Assembly: GCA_025358115.1 (NCBI GenBank)
Contig: JANYKQ010000062.1
Coordinates: 1-41,479, forward strand
Length of the DNA stretch: 41,479 nucleotides
Direction: 5' to 3'
From: Methanomicrobiales archaeon
GTDB lineage: Archaea; Halobacteriota; Methanomicrobia; Methanomicrobiales; Methanospirillaceae
Shown here in pieces: positions 22,970 to 31,692 of the stretch (position 1 is its first letter; each line of letters begins with the position of its first letter). Under the pieces are notes generated by a model, which was not told the origin of the DNA, did not search any database, and was given only the letters and a program-made list of their open reading frames with translations. Made by a program: the position numbers and the translations under genes.

Positions 22970-24754
22970 TTATTCCGGCACCATCTCCCGCAGGCACTGC
23001 ACCAGGTTCTTGTTCTCCCCCGGGAGACGCACTGCCAGCCGGAAATACGCTTTCCCGTCATCAAACCGGCCTGAAAGATCCCGGATGACAATGGATTTCC
23101 GGATAAGCAGGTCCGAAACGATCTTGTGCGGATCCGGAACACTATCCGCAAGCTCGATCACCACGAAATTGGCCCGGGACGGGTGGACCCGGTGGACAAA
23201 CGGGAGCTGCGACAGGAGCGAGATGAACTCCTCCCGGTCCCTGATGGTAGCCGCAAACGATGCTTCCAGCTCATTCCGGTGCTTGAGGATAATCTCTAAG
23301 AAAAATTCCGCAATACTGTTGCTGTTCCAGATCGGGATCCTCCGGGAGATGAACGCATTGAACTCCGGGTTTGCGGAATAGATGCACCCGAGCCGTATCC
23401 CCGGAACACCCAGGACCTTGCTCAGGCTCTTGAGAACAATGACATTTTCCAAAGGACGCTTCTCCAGCAGGGGAATCATGCCCGGGTCGGCAGCAAAATC
23501 AATGAAGGATTCATCGACTACGATTATCTTCTGCGGATTTGCGGCAGCGAAATCAAAGATTTTTTCCGAATCAATGAACGAACCGGTCGGGTTGTTGGGA
23601 TTGACAAAAACAACCACCCCGCAGTCCCGGGATTTGTTCTCAATTTCCCCGACAGACAGCCTGAAATGATCCGGGTACGAGCTGCAGGTGTCAAACAGCC
23701 GGGTATATTCGCCAAAGGTGGGCTCCGGCACCAGGATGCGTTTTTTGCCGAAGAGTTCGGCGAGGATGGGAAAGGCCTGGGAAGCCCCGTTGAGGAGGTT
23801 GATCTTCCGGTTATTGCAGAGCATAAAGAATGCAAGTTTCTCGTTCAGTACGGCCTGGGATGAGCCGTAGTTGACCAGGAGCCGGGGCAGGCTGGCGCGG
23901 ATCTCCGCAATCACGGAAGGGTTGGGGAAGTACATGTTCCGGATAAACCTGAAATCAAGCACATCGTAATTCCAGTAACCCCCGCAGCTGGTATCCAGGA
24001 TGTGAGAGCGCTCCTTTTCATTGATGATGAACTCCGTGACCCGCAGGTCATTGGGGTCGTCAACCTCGGACCAGCGTTCATTATCAAGAATTTCTGCATG
24101 GATATTCTCGCGCTGCATGTAGATCAGGATGCCGAGAACCTGTTCGTAATAGCAGTTGTTATCGATGGCATTCGAGTAAAAGGAGAGGAGCCGGAAGAAG
24201 ACATTCTTGCAGAACTCCTTCGAGAACCGGTAGATATTGAGGGTCTTGTATTTGCCGGAGAAGTCGAAATCCCCCGTCTGGAGATGCGGGGGAATGATAC
24301 TGGTGATAACGTCATTATCTACCGTGACAACGGTCCCGTCCATGCCGCTCCGGTACCTGTCTACCAGTGCCACATTCGGGTAGGGCGAGCGGAGGATCTT
24401 TTCAAGAACAACATTCTCATAGATGAGATCGGACTCTATCAGGAGGATATCGTCATCAATCTCCACCGAACTTATCGCAAGGTGCAGCGAGTGAATATTG
24501 TTCGTTGTTGCATAATGCTCGTTGTGGACAAAGGTAAACCTGCCCTCCGGGTACCGGGAGAGAAGAAACTCCTTAAGTTCTTCCGACAGGTAGCCGGTCA
24601 CGACAATGATCTCAGTTATGGCATGGTCGTGGAGACTGTCAACAATTCTCTCAATAATCGTTGTACCGCCGATCCGGAGAAGGGTTTTGTGGCAGTCGTC
24701 AGTGAGAGGACGCATCCGCCGGCCATATCCTGCTGCAAGGATGATCGCTTTCAT
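22970..24754 (-). CDS. pntC: PntC-like fusion: phosphonate cytidylyltransferase + PLP aminotransferase
   Basis: A 594-residue bifunctional protein. Residues 1-240 are a sugar-nucleotidyltransferase fold close to LicC/PntC: AILAAGYGRRMRPLT binding loop (4-17), Lys23, NNIHSL (85-90), ESDLIY (107-112), NIYRFS (173-178) and WSEVDDPNDL (228-237). Residues 255-594 are a fold-type I class I/II aminotransferase with NPNNPTG (385-391), DESF near 414 and the PLP lysine Lys446 in SLSKVLGVPGIRLG. The same fusion is known in bacterial PntC, which couples phosphonoacetaldehyde transamination to CTP:2-aminoethylphosphonate cytidylyltransfer. Neighbouring PEP mutase, decarboxylase and PhnW support that reaction over choline activation. 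An aminotransferase of this fold also resembles HisC/CobD, but the fusion and context argue against those. Confidence 0.87.
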   Translation of the reverse strand: MKAIILAAGYGRRMRPLTDDCHKTLLRIGGTTIIERIVDSLHDHAITEIIVVTGYLSEELKEFLLSRYPEGRFTFVHNEHYATTNNIHSLHLAISSVEIDDDILLIESDLIYENVVLEKILRSPYPNVALVDRYRSGMDGTVVTVDNDVITSIIPPHLQTGDFDFSGKYKTLNIYRFSKEFCKNVFFRLLSFYSNAIDNNCYYEQVLGILIYMQRENIHAEILDNERWSEVDDPNDLRVTEFIINEKERSHILDTSCGGYWNYDVLDFRFIRNMYFPNPSVIAEIRASLPRLLVNYGSSQAVLNEKLAFFMLCNNRKINLLNGASQAFPILAELFGKKRILVPEPTFGEYTRLFDTCSSYPDHFRLSVGEIENKSRDCGVVVFVNPNNPTGSFIDSEKIFDFAAANPQKIIVVDESFIDFAADPGMIPLLEKRPLENVIVLKSLSKVLGVPGIRLGCIYSANPEFNAFISRRIPIWNSNSIAEFFLEIILKHRNELEASFAATIRDREEFISLLSQLPFVHRVHPSRANFVVIELADSVPDPHKIVSDLLIRKSIVIRDLSGRFDDGKAYFRLAVRLPGENKNLVQCLREMVPE

Positions 24755-25001
24755 GGGTGTTCACTTAAAAACCGGGATAATTTTTCCTGATATCTTTTGC
24801 CCGGTATTTTTTTTAGAAATTTCGGGTGCGGGGTGAAGAACAGCCGGCATCCGTGTTTTTCCCGGGCAGACCCGCGTTTTTTGAAAAATACCGGAACCGG
24901 TACGCCCGGCCCCCTCTTTCCAGATCGATAGGGGTGTGAGCATTGAACCCGAACGGCTCCTGATTCATCCGGTTTCCGGGATTTTTTATTATGTATTTTG
25001 T

Positions 25002-26117
25002 TCAGTATGAAACCGGCACCAGTGATATCTCATGGGCCTTAATAAACGCTTTTACTGCATCCAGGAAGGCACGGATATCTTCCGGGGAGAGATCCCCCAT
25101 AATGCTCAGCCTGAAAGATTTCTGCCGGATCTTCCCCGGGTATATGGTAAATCCCCGCTCGTACAGGTAATCGTGCATACGGTCAAAATCAAACTTCGGA
25201 TCATCCGGTTCCAGGACCGTGAGCAGGATATGGGACTCCAGGTCTTCAGGAAGAAGCAGGGAAAATCCAAGGCCAAGCAATCCCGCCCGGAGGAGTCTCC
25301 AGTTCTCCGTGTACCGGGCATACCGGTTCTCGCCCCCTTCAGAAAAAAATTCAGAGAGTGCCTGCTGCAATGCATACACAACCTGGACGGGGGGAGTGAA
25401 CCGGGTCTGGCCGCTCTTCTCAAAAGAGAGGTACTGGTTGTAGAGATCCAGGTAATAGGACCGTTTCGGGTTGTTTTTTACCTGCTCCAGCGCACTCTTC
25501 TTGCAGATAATAAATGCAAGACCCGCCATTCCCTGGATGCACTTGTTCGAGGTCGATAACAGGAAATCTGCCCGGCATTGCCGGATATCGATCGGTATGC
25601 CGGCAAAACTCGAGATGGCATCGACAATGAACGTGCACCGGTACTTCTCTGCAAGCTGGCCGATCTCATCGAGCGGGTTGAGTATTCCCGTTGTCGTCTC
25701 ATGGTGAACCATGGCAATGCAGGAGATGGCCGGATCATTTTTCAGCACGGTCTCAACCCTGCCCGTGTCAATTGCCGTGCCCGCGTCAAACAGGACCGGT
25801 ACGTACGGGATACCATAGGACTGTGCAATATCGACAAACCGCTCCCCGTACGCACCGTTCACGAGAATGGCAACTTTTTTGTTGCCGGGAACAACGGAGC
25901 TGATCGCGGAATCCATCACCGCAGTCCCGGATCCGGAAAAAAGAACGGCGGTATAGGCATCATCGCCTTTCACGATCGCTACGAGATCCCGGCAGATTCC
26001 CTGGAGGACCGTTGAAAAATCCCGTTCCCGCGGGCAGATATCCGGTACAACCAGGGCCTGCTTCACCGTATCTGTCGTTGTAGCCGGACCCGGGCTCAAG
26101 AGAATAGTGCGTTTCAT
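25002..26117 (-). CDS. phnW: 2-aminoethylphosphonate aminotransferase, PhnW type
   Basis: A 371-residue class V PLP aminotransferase. The start LLSPGPATTTDTVKQALVVP, FSGSGTAVMDS (60-70), HHETTTGILNP (138-148), Asp166 in FIVDAISSFAG and the PLP lysine Lys192 in STSNKCIQGMAG all match the PhnW group, which interconverts 2-aminoethylphosphonate + pyruvate with phosphonoacetaldehyde + alanine. Here it sits with PEP mutase and the decarboxylase, so the synthetic direction is expected. A Shine-Dalgarno-like GAGGT precedes the ATG, and the gene follows the methyltransferase by 14 nt. The fused aminotransferase domain of the pntC product could do the same job, which makes this gene apparently redundant or specific for a different phosphonate. 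Confidence 0.88.
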   Translation of the reverse strand: MKRTILLSPGPATTTDTVKQALVVPDICPRERDFSTVLQGICRDLVAIVKGDDAYTAVLFSGSGTAVMDSAISSVVPGNKKVAILVNGAYGERFVDIAQSYGIPYVPVLFDAGTAIDTGRVETVLKNDPAISCIAMVHHETTTGILNPLDEIGQLAEKYRCTFIVDAISSFAGIPIDIRQCRADFLLSTSNKCIQGMAGLAFIICKKSALEQVKNNPKRSYYLDLYNQYLSFEKSGQTRFTPPVQVVYALQQALSEFFSEGGENRYARYTENWRLLRAGLLGLGFSLLLPEDLESHILLTVLEPDDPKFDFDRMHDYLYERGFTIYPGKIRQKSFRLSIMGDLSPEDIRAFLDAVKAFIKAHEISLVPVSY

Positions 26118-26131
26118 AAAACCTGTACCTC

Positions 26132-26836
26132 TTACTTTTTCATTACCACGTTGAACCGGAACCGGCTGTTCCCGTAATGAGGGATATGTTGATCCGAGAC
26201 GCTGATGCCAAGTCCAGATGCCTCAGCAATTTCACAAAACCATGATCTCGCGAAATACAGGTGGTCAAGGCCCCGGTATCGTTTCTCATACTCTCCCGGG
26301 GGGAGCGATGCATGCCGGAATTTTTCGGAGTTCTCCTGCTGTGCCAGATCGGGGATGTCTAAGATGGCAATGGTCTTTTGGGATTTTTCGATCATCATCT
26401 CCACAACGGTCCGGGCATATTTCAGGTCCGGGAAATACAAAAAAACCCCGTTTGAAACGACGATGTCATATTTTTTCCGGGTATTCATGCGGGAGGCATC
26501 GCCGACAAGAAACGTATGCCGGGCATCCGGCATTGCCACCTGTGCAAAGGATACAAGAGCGGCAGAGTAGTCAAGGCCTCCAACCGGGTGCCCGGCCCGG
26601 TACCAGGGCAGCAGGAAGGCACCGCCCCCCATTCCCACCTCAAACAGGGAATCCCCGGGTTGTATTTTGCAGATTTCAGTAACCAAACGGGCATACTCTT
26701 CGAAATCGTCTGAAGAAATCCTGCCGGTCCCGGTATCGTACCCGTTCACCCGGAGAAGATCTTCCAGGGTAAGTGGATGGTTGGGATCTGCGGCATTGCA
26801 GGACCGGTTCTTCCAGATTTCAGACCAGTCAGTCAT
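26132..26836 (-). CDS. SAM-dependent class I methyltransferase in the phosphonate cluster
   Basis: A 234-residue soluble protein with a Rossmann methyltransferase core. Motif I is SLFEVGMGGGAFLLP (63-77), the acidic residue binding the SAM ribose is in VGGLDYSAA (85-93), and VGDAS (111-115) and DIVVSNGVFLYFPDL follow as motifs II-IV. It lies between ppd and phnW, 14 nt ahead of phnW. N-methylation of 2-aminoethylphosphonate is the simplest role by context, since N-methylated 2-aminoethylphosphonate is a known headgroup in nature. O- or lipid methylation is equally open. The family assignment is firm; the substrate is inference. Confidence 0.85.
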   Translation of the reverse strand: MTDWSEIWKNRSCNAADPNHPLTLEDLLRVNGYDTGTGRISSDDFEEYARLVTEICKIQPGDSLFEVGMGGGAFLLPWYRAGHPVGGLDYSAALVSFAQVAMPDARHTFLVGDASRMNTRKKYDIVVSNGVFLYFPDLKYARTVVEMMIEKSQKTIAILDIPDLAQQENSEKFRHASLPPGEYEKRYRGLDHLYFARSWFCEIAEASGLGISVSDQHIPHYGNSRFRFNVVMKK

Positions 26837-27048
26837 GGAACAAAACCTATCGCGTGGACAGGAGCCCGCATCAGTGACACCTGTTTCCGTTCACCTTTTT
26901 TAAGGGGATGCATCATGTTAAGCGTATCGTTCTCATGCCTGCACGTCTCTGTTCCCGCTGTTCCTGACCGAATTCTCCTCCGGATGAAACCGGAGATGCG
27001 GGATCCCTGGCACCGGAAGAGAAAAGCCCGTCCAGGAGTTCCGCTCTC

Positions 27049-28197
27049 TTACTGGGAGGATCGGCGCTGCAAAAAATCCATGAACTCTTCTTTTATCTCC
27101 CTCAGGGACCGGTCCGGACGGCCGAGGTCTTCCCGCGATCCGGTGCTTATGACAACTTCAAGAAATACCGGCCCGTCATGGTTGCGCAGGCTCTCTAACC
27201 GGTTCCTGAGTTCCCCCTCCGTTGCAGCCCGGGCCACGTGGGTATAACCCGACGCCCGGGCGATCTCCGCAAGCCGGATAAAGAAGCCCACCGTGGGCTG
27301 CCCGCCAACCGAATCATGGGTTCCGTTGTTCATCACGATATGGACAAAATTTTTCGGGGAGGCATGGCCGATGATGCCCAGGGTGCCCATATGCATGATA
27401 ACCGATCCGTCCCCGTCAATGCAATAAACGGTCCGGTTCTCGTGTTCAAGAGCAATACCAAGAACAATCGAGGATGCATGCCCCATGGAACCGACAACCG
27501 GTAAAAAACCGGGCTGTTTTCCCGGCAGGGACCCCCGGTACTCGAATAATTCCCGCGAAACCTTTCCCGTTGTCGAGACGATGACATCTTCCGGGGCCAT
27601 CTGATCCACGATGATCTTTAGTGCTTCCTCGCGGGTGAATCCGGGCACATCATGCTCTTTTCCCGGGACAGCCCGGGGCACATAACGGCAGAACGTGTTC
27701 TTCCGGGCAACCAGGGCAAAGGGGCTACGGTGCGTTCTCATATATTCGCAGGCATGGTCAATACATTCCCGCATGCCGGCAGGGTCGGGAGAAAGGATCC
27801 GGTACGGGATCCCGAGGGTTTGTAAAAGATCAGGGGTGATTCGTCCCTGGGTTGCATGCTGGGGCTCATCAGCAGTACCGGGTTCGCCTCTCCACCCGAT
27901 CAATAACAGCACGGGAATCCCGTACACACCGGCATCCGCAAGGGAAAGAAGGGGGTTTATGGCATTGCCGAGGCCGGAGTTCTGCATATACACCAGCCCG
28001 GGGCGGCCGGCTGCCAGGTAATGCCCCGATGCCAGTGCAACCGCGTTTCCCTCATTTGCCGTAATGATATGCCGGTCCTTCGTGCAGGAATCCGCAAGGT
28101 ATGCACAGAAATCCTTCAGCAGTGAATCCGGAACCCCGCAGAAGAAATCGATCCCCTGCTCTGCGAGCACGCCAATAAAATCCTGGCTCTCAATCAT
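27049..28197 (-). CDS. ppd: phosphonopyruvate decarboxylase
   Basis: TPP-dependent enzyme that makes phosphonoacetaldehyde from phosphonopyruvate, the irreversible step that pulls the unfavourable PEP mutase reaction forward. The 382-residue protein matches the family in length and landmarks: [10 protein letters not shown] (21-30), the TPP-activating Glu49 in [17 protein letters not shown] (101-107), [12 protein letters not shown], and the C-terminal TPP/Mg motif [14 protein letters not shown] (261-274) ending in NN (290-291) with [11 protein letters not shown]. Sulfopyruvate decarboxylase is a close relative in methanogens but is shorter or split in two. Here fusion of both halves, the length and the adjacent pepM favour Ppd. 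The ATG overlaps the pepM stop by 8 nt. Confidence 0.93.
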   Translation of the reverse strand: MIESQDFIGVLAEQGIDFFCGVPDSLLKDFCAYLADSCTKDRHIITANEGNAVALASGHYLAAGRPGLVYMQNSGLGNAINPLLSLADAGVYGIPVLLLIGWRGEPGTADEPQHATQGRITPDLLQTLGIPYRILSPDPAGMRECIDHACEYMRTHRSPFALVARKNTFCRYVPRAVPGKEHDVPGFTREEALKIIVDQMAPEDVIVSTTGKVSRELFEYRGSLPGKQPGFLPVVGSMGHASSIVLGIALEHENRTVYCIDGDGSVIMHMGTLGIIGHASPKNFVHIVMNNGTHDSVGGQPTVGFFIRLAEIARASGYTHVARAATEGELRNRLESLRNHDGPVFLEVVISTGSREDLGRPDRSLREIKEEFMDFLQRRSSQ

Positions 28198-29509
28198 AGC
28201 GCATTCCGGGGATCAGGTGCAGGATCTCTTTTATCGGCATGCAGCCCGGTTCGGACTCCTCAGCCCTTTCATGTTCCAGGATCGATTCCGCAGTCCGGAC
28301 CATGGCGGGATACGCGCTCCTTATGAGCTGGTTTGCGTAAATGACGATCGTAATCCCGCATGCCCTCAGGTCTTTCTCATAGGTACGGGTGTAGGTTGAC
28401 GGCACCGCAACCAGGGGAACTTTTTTGGGAAACGACTGGTACCGGGTGCAGAAGGCAAGAATTTCATCCGGATCTGGTTTGTTGCTGTGGATCATGATGC
28501 CGTCAGCACCGGCATCGATATAGGCCTGCGCCCGGGTCAGGGCATCCTCGAGTCCGGCCCCGCAGATGAAACTCTCGATCCGGGCGATGATCATGAAGTC
28601 CTCGGTGATCTGGCTCTTCTTTCCCATCGTGATCTTGTGGCAGAAATTTTCGATTGTCTCCCGGTGCTGGTGCACGGTATCACCATACAGTGAATTGCGT
28701 TTCAGGCCGGTCTTGTCCTCGATGATGATAGCCGAGACACCGAGGCGCTCCAGGGTCCGGGTTGCGTACACAAAATGTTCCGCCATTCCCCCGGTGCCCC
28801 CGTCAAAGATGATCGGTTTTGTGGTCACTTCCAGGATCTCGTTCAACGATGAGACCCGGGACGACAGGTCGACACACTCGATATCCGGTTTTCCTTTTGC
28901 CGTGGAATCGGCAAGGCTGCTCAGCCAGATGGCATCGAATTCCTTAGGTCCTGCTTCAGACCCGATCGTTGTCCGCTCAACAATCAGGCCGGTCAACCCG
29001 TTATGGGCTTCCATGACGCGGACGAATTTTTTTTCGGTGATGATGCGCCGCAGCTGCTTAATCCGCATCTGGGGGGTTGTGCCAATGCTCCGCAGGTGCT
29101 CGTGCATCATGGTCGAGGATATGCCGCCGGTATAGGGAATCTCGATGAGTTCCCCGCCCCATTTCGCCAGTACCGCAATCACATCCGCCCGAGTCTGGGA
29201 CTGGACGCCGCTCTTCCAGTCATCGCCATGGACCACAAAATCCGGCCGGATCGCTTCTAAGTTTTCCGTGTAATCAAGGGTCTTCTGGGGAACAACTAAA
29301 GAAACGCCCTTGATATTTTCAACAATGATCCGCCGCTGCTCGTAGGACAGGAGCGGGACGCGTTTATACCCCGCAATCGCCTCATCGGTCAGGAGGCCGA
29401 CGATAACGGTGCCATGTTTGCGGGCCTCGCTGATGATATTCATGTGACCCGGGTGAACCAGGTCCGTGCTCATCGCAACATATACTTTTTTGTCCATCAC
29501 CGTTTGCAT
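28190..29509 (-). CDS. pepM: phosphoenolpyruvate mutase with N-terminal cytidylyltransferase domain
   Basis: Forms the C-P bond by converting PEP to phosphonopyruvate. The 439-residue protein has an N-terminal nucleotidyltransferase domain (5-135) with the HxGH motif in DLVHPGHMN and the GISST motif (129-133), then a C-terminal isocitrate-lyase-superfamily mutase (150-435). The mutase hallmark EDKxxxKxNS is present as [10 protein letters not shown] (264-273), distinguishing it from lyases. IARIES and MIHS are also in place. The metal-site strand, usually DGDTGG, reads FDGGTGG: Asp236 is kept but Gly238 (codon at 28796-28798) replaces the next Asp, one base away. Start: ATG 29509, or 29497 four codons in. 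Fused pepM genes are known in bacteria, where nucleotidyl activation of phosphonates is common. Confidence 0.93.
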   Translation of the reverse strand: MQTVMDKKVYVAMSTDLVHPGHMNIISEARKHGTVIVGLLTDEAIAGYKRVPLLSYEQRRIIVENIKGVSLVVPQKTLDYTENLEAIRPDFVVHGDDWKSGVQSQTRADVIAVLAKWGGELIEIPYTGGISSTMMHEHLRSIGTTPQMRIKQLRRIITEKKFVRVMEAHNGLTGLIVERTTIGSEAGPKEFDAIWLSSLADSTAKGKPDIECVDLSSRVSSLNEILEVTTKPIIFDGGTGGMAEHFVYATRTLERLGVSAIIIEDKTGLKRNSLYGDTVHQHRETIENFCHKITMGKKSQITEDFMIIARIESFICGAGLEDALTRAQAYIDAGADGIMIHSNKPDPDEILAFCTRYQSFPKKVPLVAVPSTYTRTYEKDLRACGITIVIYANQLIRSAYPAMVRTAESILEHERAEESEPGCMPIKEILHLIPGMRYD

Positions 29510-29619
29510 GTCCGTATCTCACATTATCGGTCAGGTATTTGAAAGCTTTTCCGGCAGGTGGCGGAGATCCCCGCTGCACCACGGAATAACACATGGATGA
29601 TATTCCCTGCTTCTTATCG

Positions 29620-29640
29620 CGGGGATTGGTAGAATCCCCG
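29620..29640 (-). promoter_or_regulatory. 8-bp perfect hairpin between exporter and pepM genes
   Basis: CGGGGATT-GGTAG-AATCCCCG, an exact inverted repeat with a 5-nt loop, starting 9 nt after the exporter stop on the minus strand. No T-run follows, so it may be an RNA-processing or stability element or an operator rather than a terminator. Confidence 0.45.
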
Positions 29641-29648
29641 GTCGTGGA

Positions 29649-31409
29649 TCATTCGTCAGAATTTTCATCATCGATTGCATGCAGCATGATGGTCCTGTCC
29701 ATCCGTTTTGCAACATTGGGCGAATGGGTGATACAGACGATGGTGTGGCCTTTCATCAGGACCAGGAGATCATCGAGGATCTGCTCTTCGGTTACCCGGT
29801 CAAGGCCGGAAGTGAATTCATCGACCACGAGCACCTGGGGGTCGCGGATGAGTGCCCGTGCCAGGGCGATGCGCTGCTGCTGGCCCTTTGAGAGCGAGAG
29901 TCCTTCGACATTGAGGACCGTGTCGGCCTTCTCTGGCAATGCATCGATGATGGGCCGGATGTGAAGCTGGTCGATTACGGTGTTGAAGGAGAGATCATCG
30001 TGCATATGCCATCCCATCTCGATATTGTCCCTCACGCTGAGCCGGAAGAGGTAGGAATCCTGGTTTACATACGAGAAGAACGAGAGATAAAAATGGTGGG
30101 GAATGGTGTGGATCTCTTTTCCCCCGAAAAAGATCTCCCCGGAATCGGGATCGCTCAGGCCGAGCAGCATCCGGGCAAACGTGGTCTTCCCAAAACCGCT
30201 CGGGGCCATGATCGCAACCTTCTCACCGGTCCGGATGCTGAGATCCAGGTGGTCGAAGATCTTTTTTCCCGAAGGATAGGTAAACGTGACATCCCGGAAT
30301 TCGATGTCTGCGGAGTCCGGGGTCTCTTCAAGGGTAACGGGGGGCAGCTCTTTCTGCGGACTGGCCGTGAGCAGTTCATTGATGCGTTCGATCGAGGCCA
30401 TGGTAAAGAGACCCCGGAGGGAGGAGTACGCAATGAACGAGACGTACCGGGAGCAGTAATACATGATCTGGATGAATGCCACCATCACCCCGACCGTGAT
30501 TCCCGCCACCGCGTAACAGATAAAGACCGAGCCTAAGATGATGGGCATCACGTTGGTGATCCGGGACAGGCGGTCGAGCGTTGACCAGGACGCCTCCCGC
30601 ACCCACATTGCCCGGACCTGGGATTCACAAAATTCCTTTCCCTTCACCTTGTACCGGTCATAAAACGCCGATTCCTGCTGGTACACCTTGATCTCGGTCT
30701 CGCCATGCAGGATATCTAAAATCAGTTCATTCTGGCTGGAGTTCTTCACCTGGGCAGCCCGGGCATTCCGGATGATCGGGCGGTACATGACATAGGCCAC
30801 GAGAACATGGATTGCCAGGAATATGCAGATGCAGGCGGCAAGGATCCAGTTCAGGTAGTACAGCCAGGCGATGAAGAGTACCGAGATGATGAAGTAAAAT
30901 ACGGAGAAGAGCACGTAATCGTAAAAGAAATCCCCGATCCGGGAGAGATCGTTGGCAAACCGGGTGAGGATGTCAGCTGAATTATACTGGTAAAAGAATG
31001 CCGGGTCCTTTGCCAGGATATGGTTGATCAGTTTTTTACTGACGCCATAGACTGCTTTTTCCTTGATGATCACGGCATACCGTATCACCGCGAGGTTCAG
31101 GCCGTAGGCAACCAGCAGCGATCCGATGATGACGGCAGAATACCACAGGACAATGGACAGGTCTTTTGCAGGAACCGCGACATCGATCAGCTGCTCGGTC
31201 AAGAGCGGGCATATGAAATCCACCAGCGAGACCGCAACACACATGACGAGGAAGAGGGCAACAGACCGTTTCTGGCAGGCCAGTTCGCTTTTGAAAAAGA
31301 GAGCAACCTGTACCAGGGAACGGAGAAATTTATCCGGGTTTTTTTCAGGTTGATCGTTCGTTACCATTGTCTCTGGTCCCTCTTTGACGGTACTGGCCGA
31401 ATATCTCAT
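29649..31409 (-). CDS. ABC exporter, fused permease and ATPase
   Basis: A 586-residue half-transporter of the MsbA/lipid-exporter type: a six-helix permease (about 48-330) and an ATPase (about 368-580). Walker A reads MAPSGFGKTT (401-410) with Ala for the first Gly, the Q-loop is in SYVNQDSYL, the signature is LSKGQQQR (506-513) instead of LSGGQ, Walker B is VLVVDE (526-531) and the switch His is His562. It should act as a homodimer, moving a lipid or amphipathic molecule outward. It is first in the phosphonate locus, 139 nt ahead of pepM. It could flip a phosphonate-bearing lipid or glycolipid (inference from context). ATG 31367, preceded by GAGGG, is an alternative start. Confidence 0.87.
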   Translation of the reverse strand: MRYSASTVKEGPETMVTNDQPEKNPDKFLRSLVQVALFFKSELACQKRSVALFLVMCVAVSLVDFICPLLTEQLIDVAVPAKDLSIVLWYSAVIIGSLLVAYGLNLAVIRYAVIIKEKAVYGVSKKLINHILAKDPAFFYQYNSADILTRFANDLSRIGDFFYDYVLFSVFYFIISVLFIAWLYYLNWILAACICIFLAIHVLVAYVMYRPIIRNARAAQVKNSSQNELILDILHGETEIKVYQQESAFYDRYKVKGKEFCESQVRAMWVREASWSTLDRLSRITNVMPIILGSVFICYAVAGITVGVMVAFIQIMYYCSRYVSFIAYSSLRGLFTMASIERINELLTASPQKELPPVTLEETPDSADIEFRDVTFTYPSGKKIFDHLDLSIRTGEKVAIMAPSGFGKTTFARMLLGLSDPDSGEIFFGGKEIHTIPHHFYLSFFSYVNQDSYLFRLSVRDNIEMGWHMHDDLSFNTVIDQLHIRPIIDALPEKADTVLNVEGLSLSKGQQQRIALARALIRDPQVLVVDEFTSGLDRVTEEQILDDLLVLMKGHTIVCITHSPNVAKRMDRTIMLHAIDDENSDE

Positions 31410-31692
31410 GGATCGGCCTTGTCCGGAATTACATGTCCTGTTTTTTATGCGTTTCTGCCCGGTACACCGTATATCCGTGTGATATGTAGTTCCGGTTCGT
31501 TATTGAAATTTATTTCGTTGCTGCAGGCAGCTGCTCCGGGTTCTCCCACCGGGGAATTCCTCATAAGGGGAAGCCGGATATGGTGCCCATGCTGGCAAAA
31601 CCACCAGCCCCGGTTGTTCCGGATCGGGTTTTTGGGGGGGACCTCATCGATCTGCGGTATTGATAAAAAAAGTCCGGTAAAAAATGAACTGA

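Noticed and set aside
27049-28197. Sulfopyruvate decarboxylase (coenzyme M synthesis) instead of Ppd
   Set aside because: The coenzyme M enzymes of methanogens are shorter or split into two subunits. The fused 382-residue form overlapping pepM fits phosphonopyruvate decarboxylase better.
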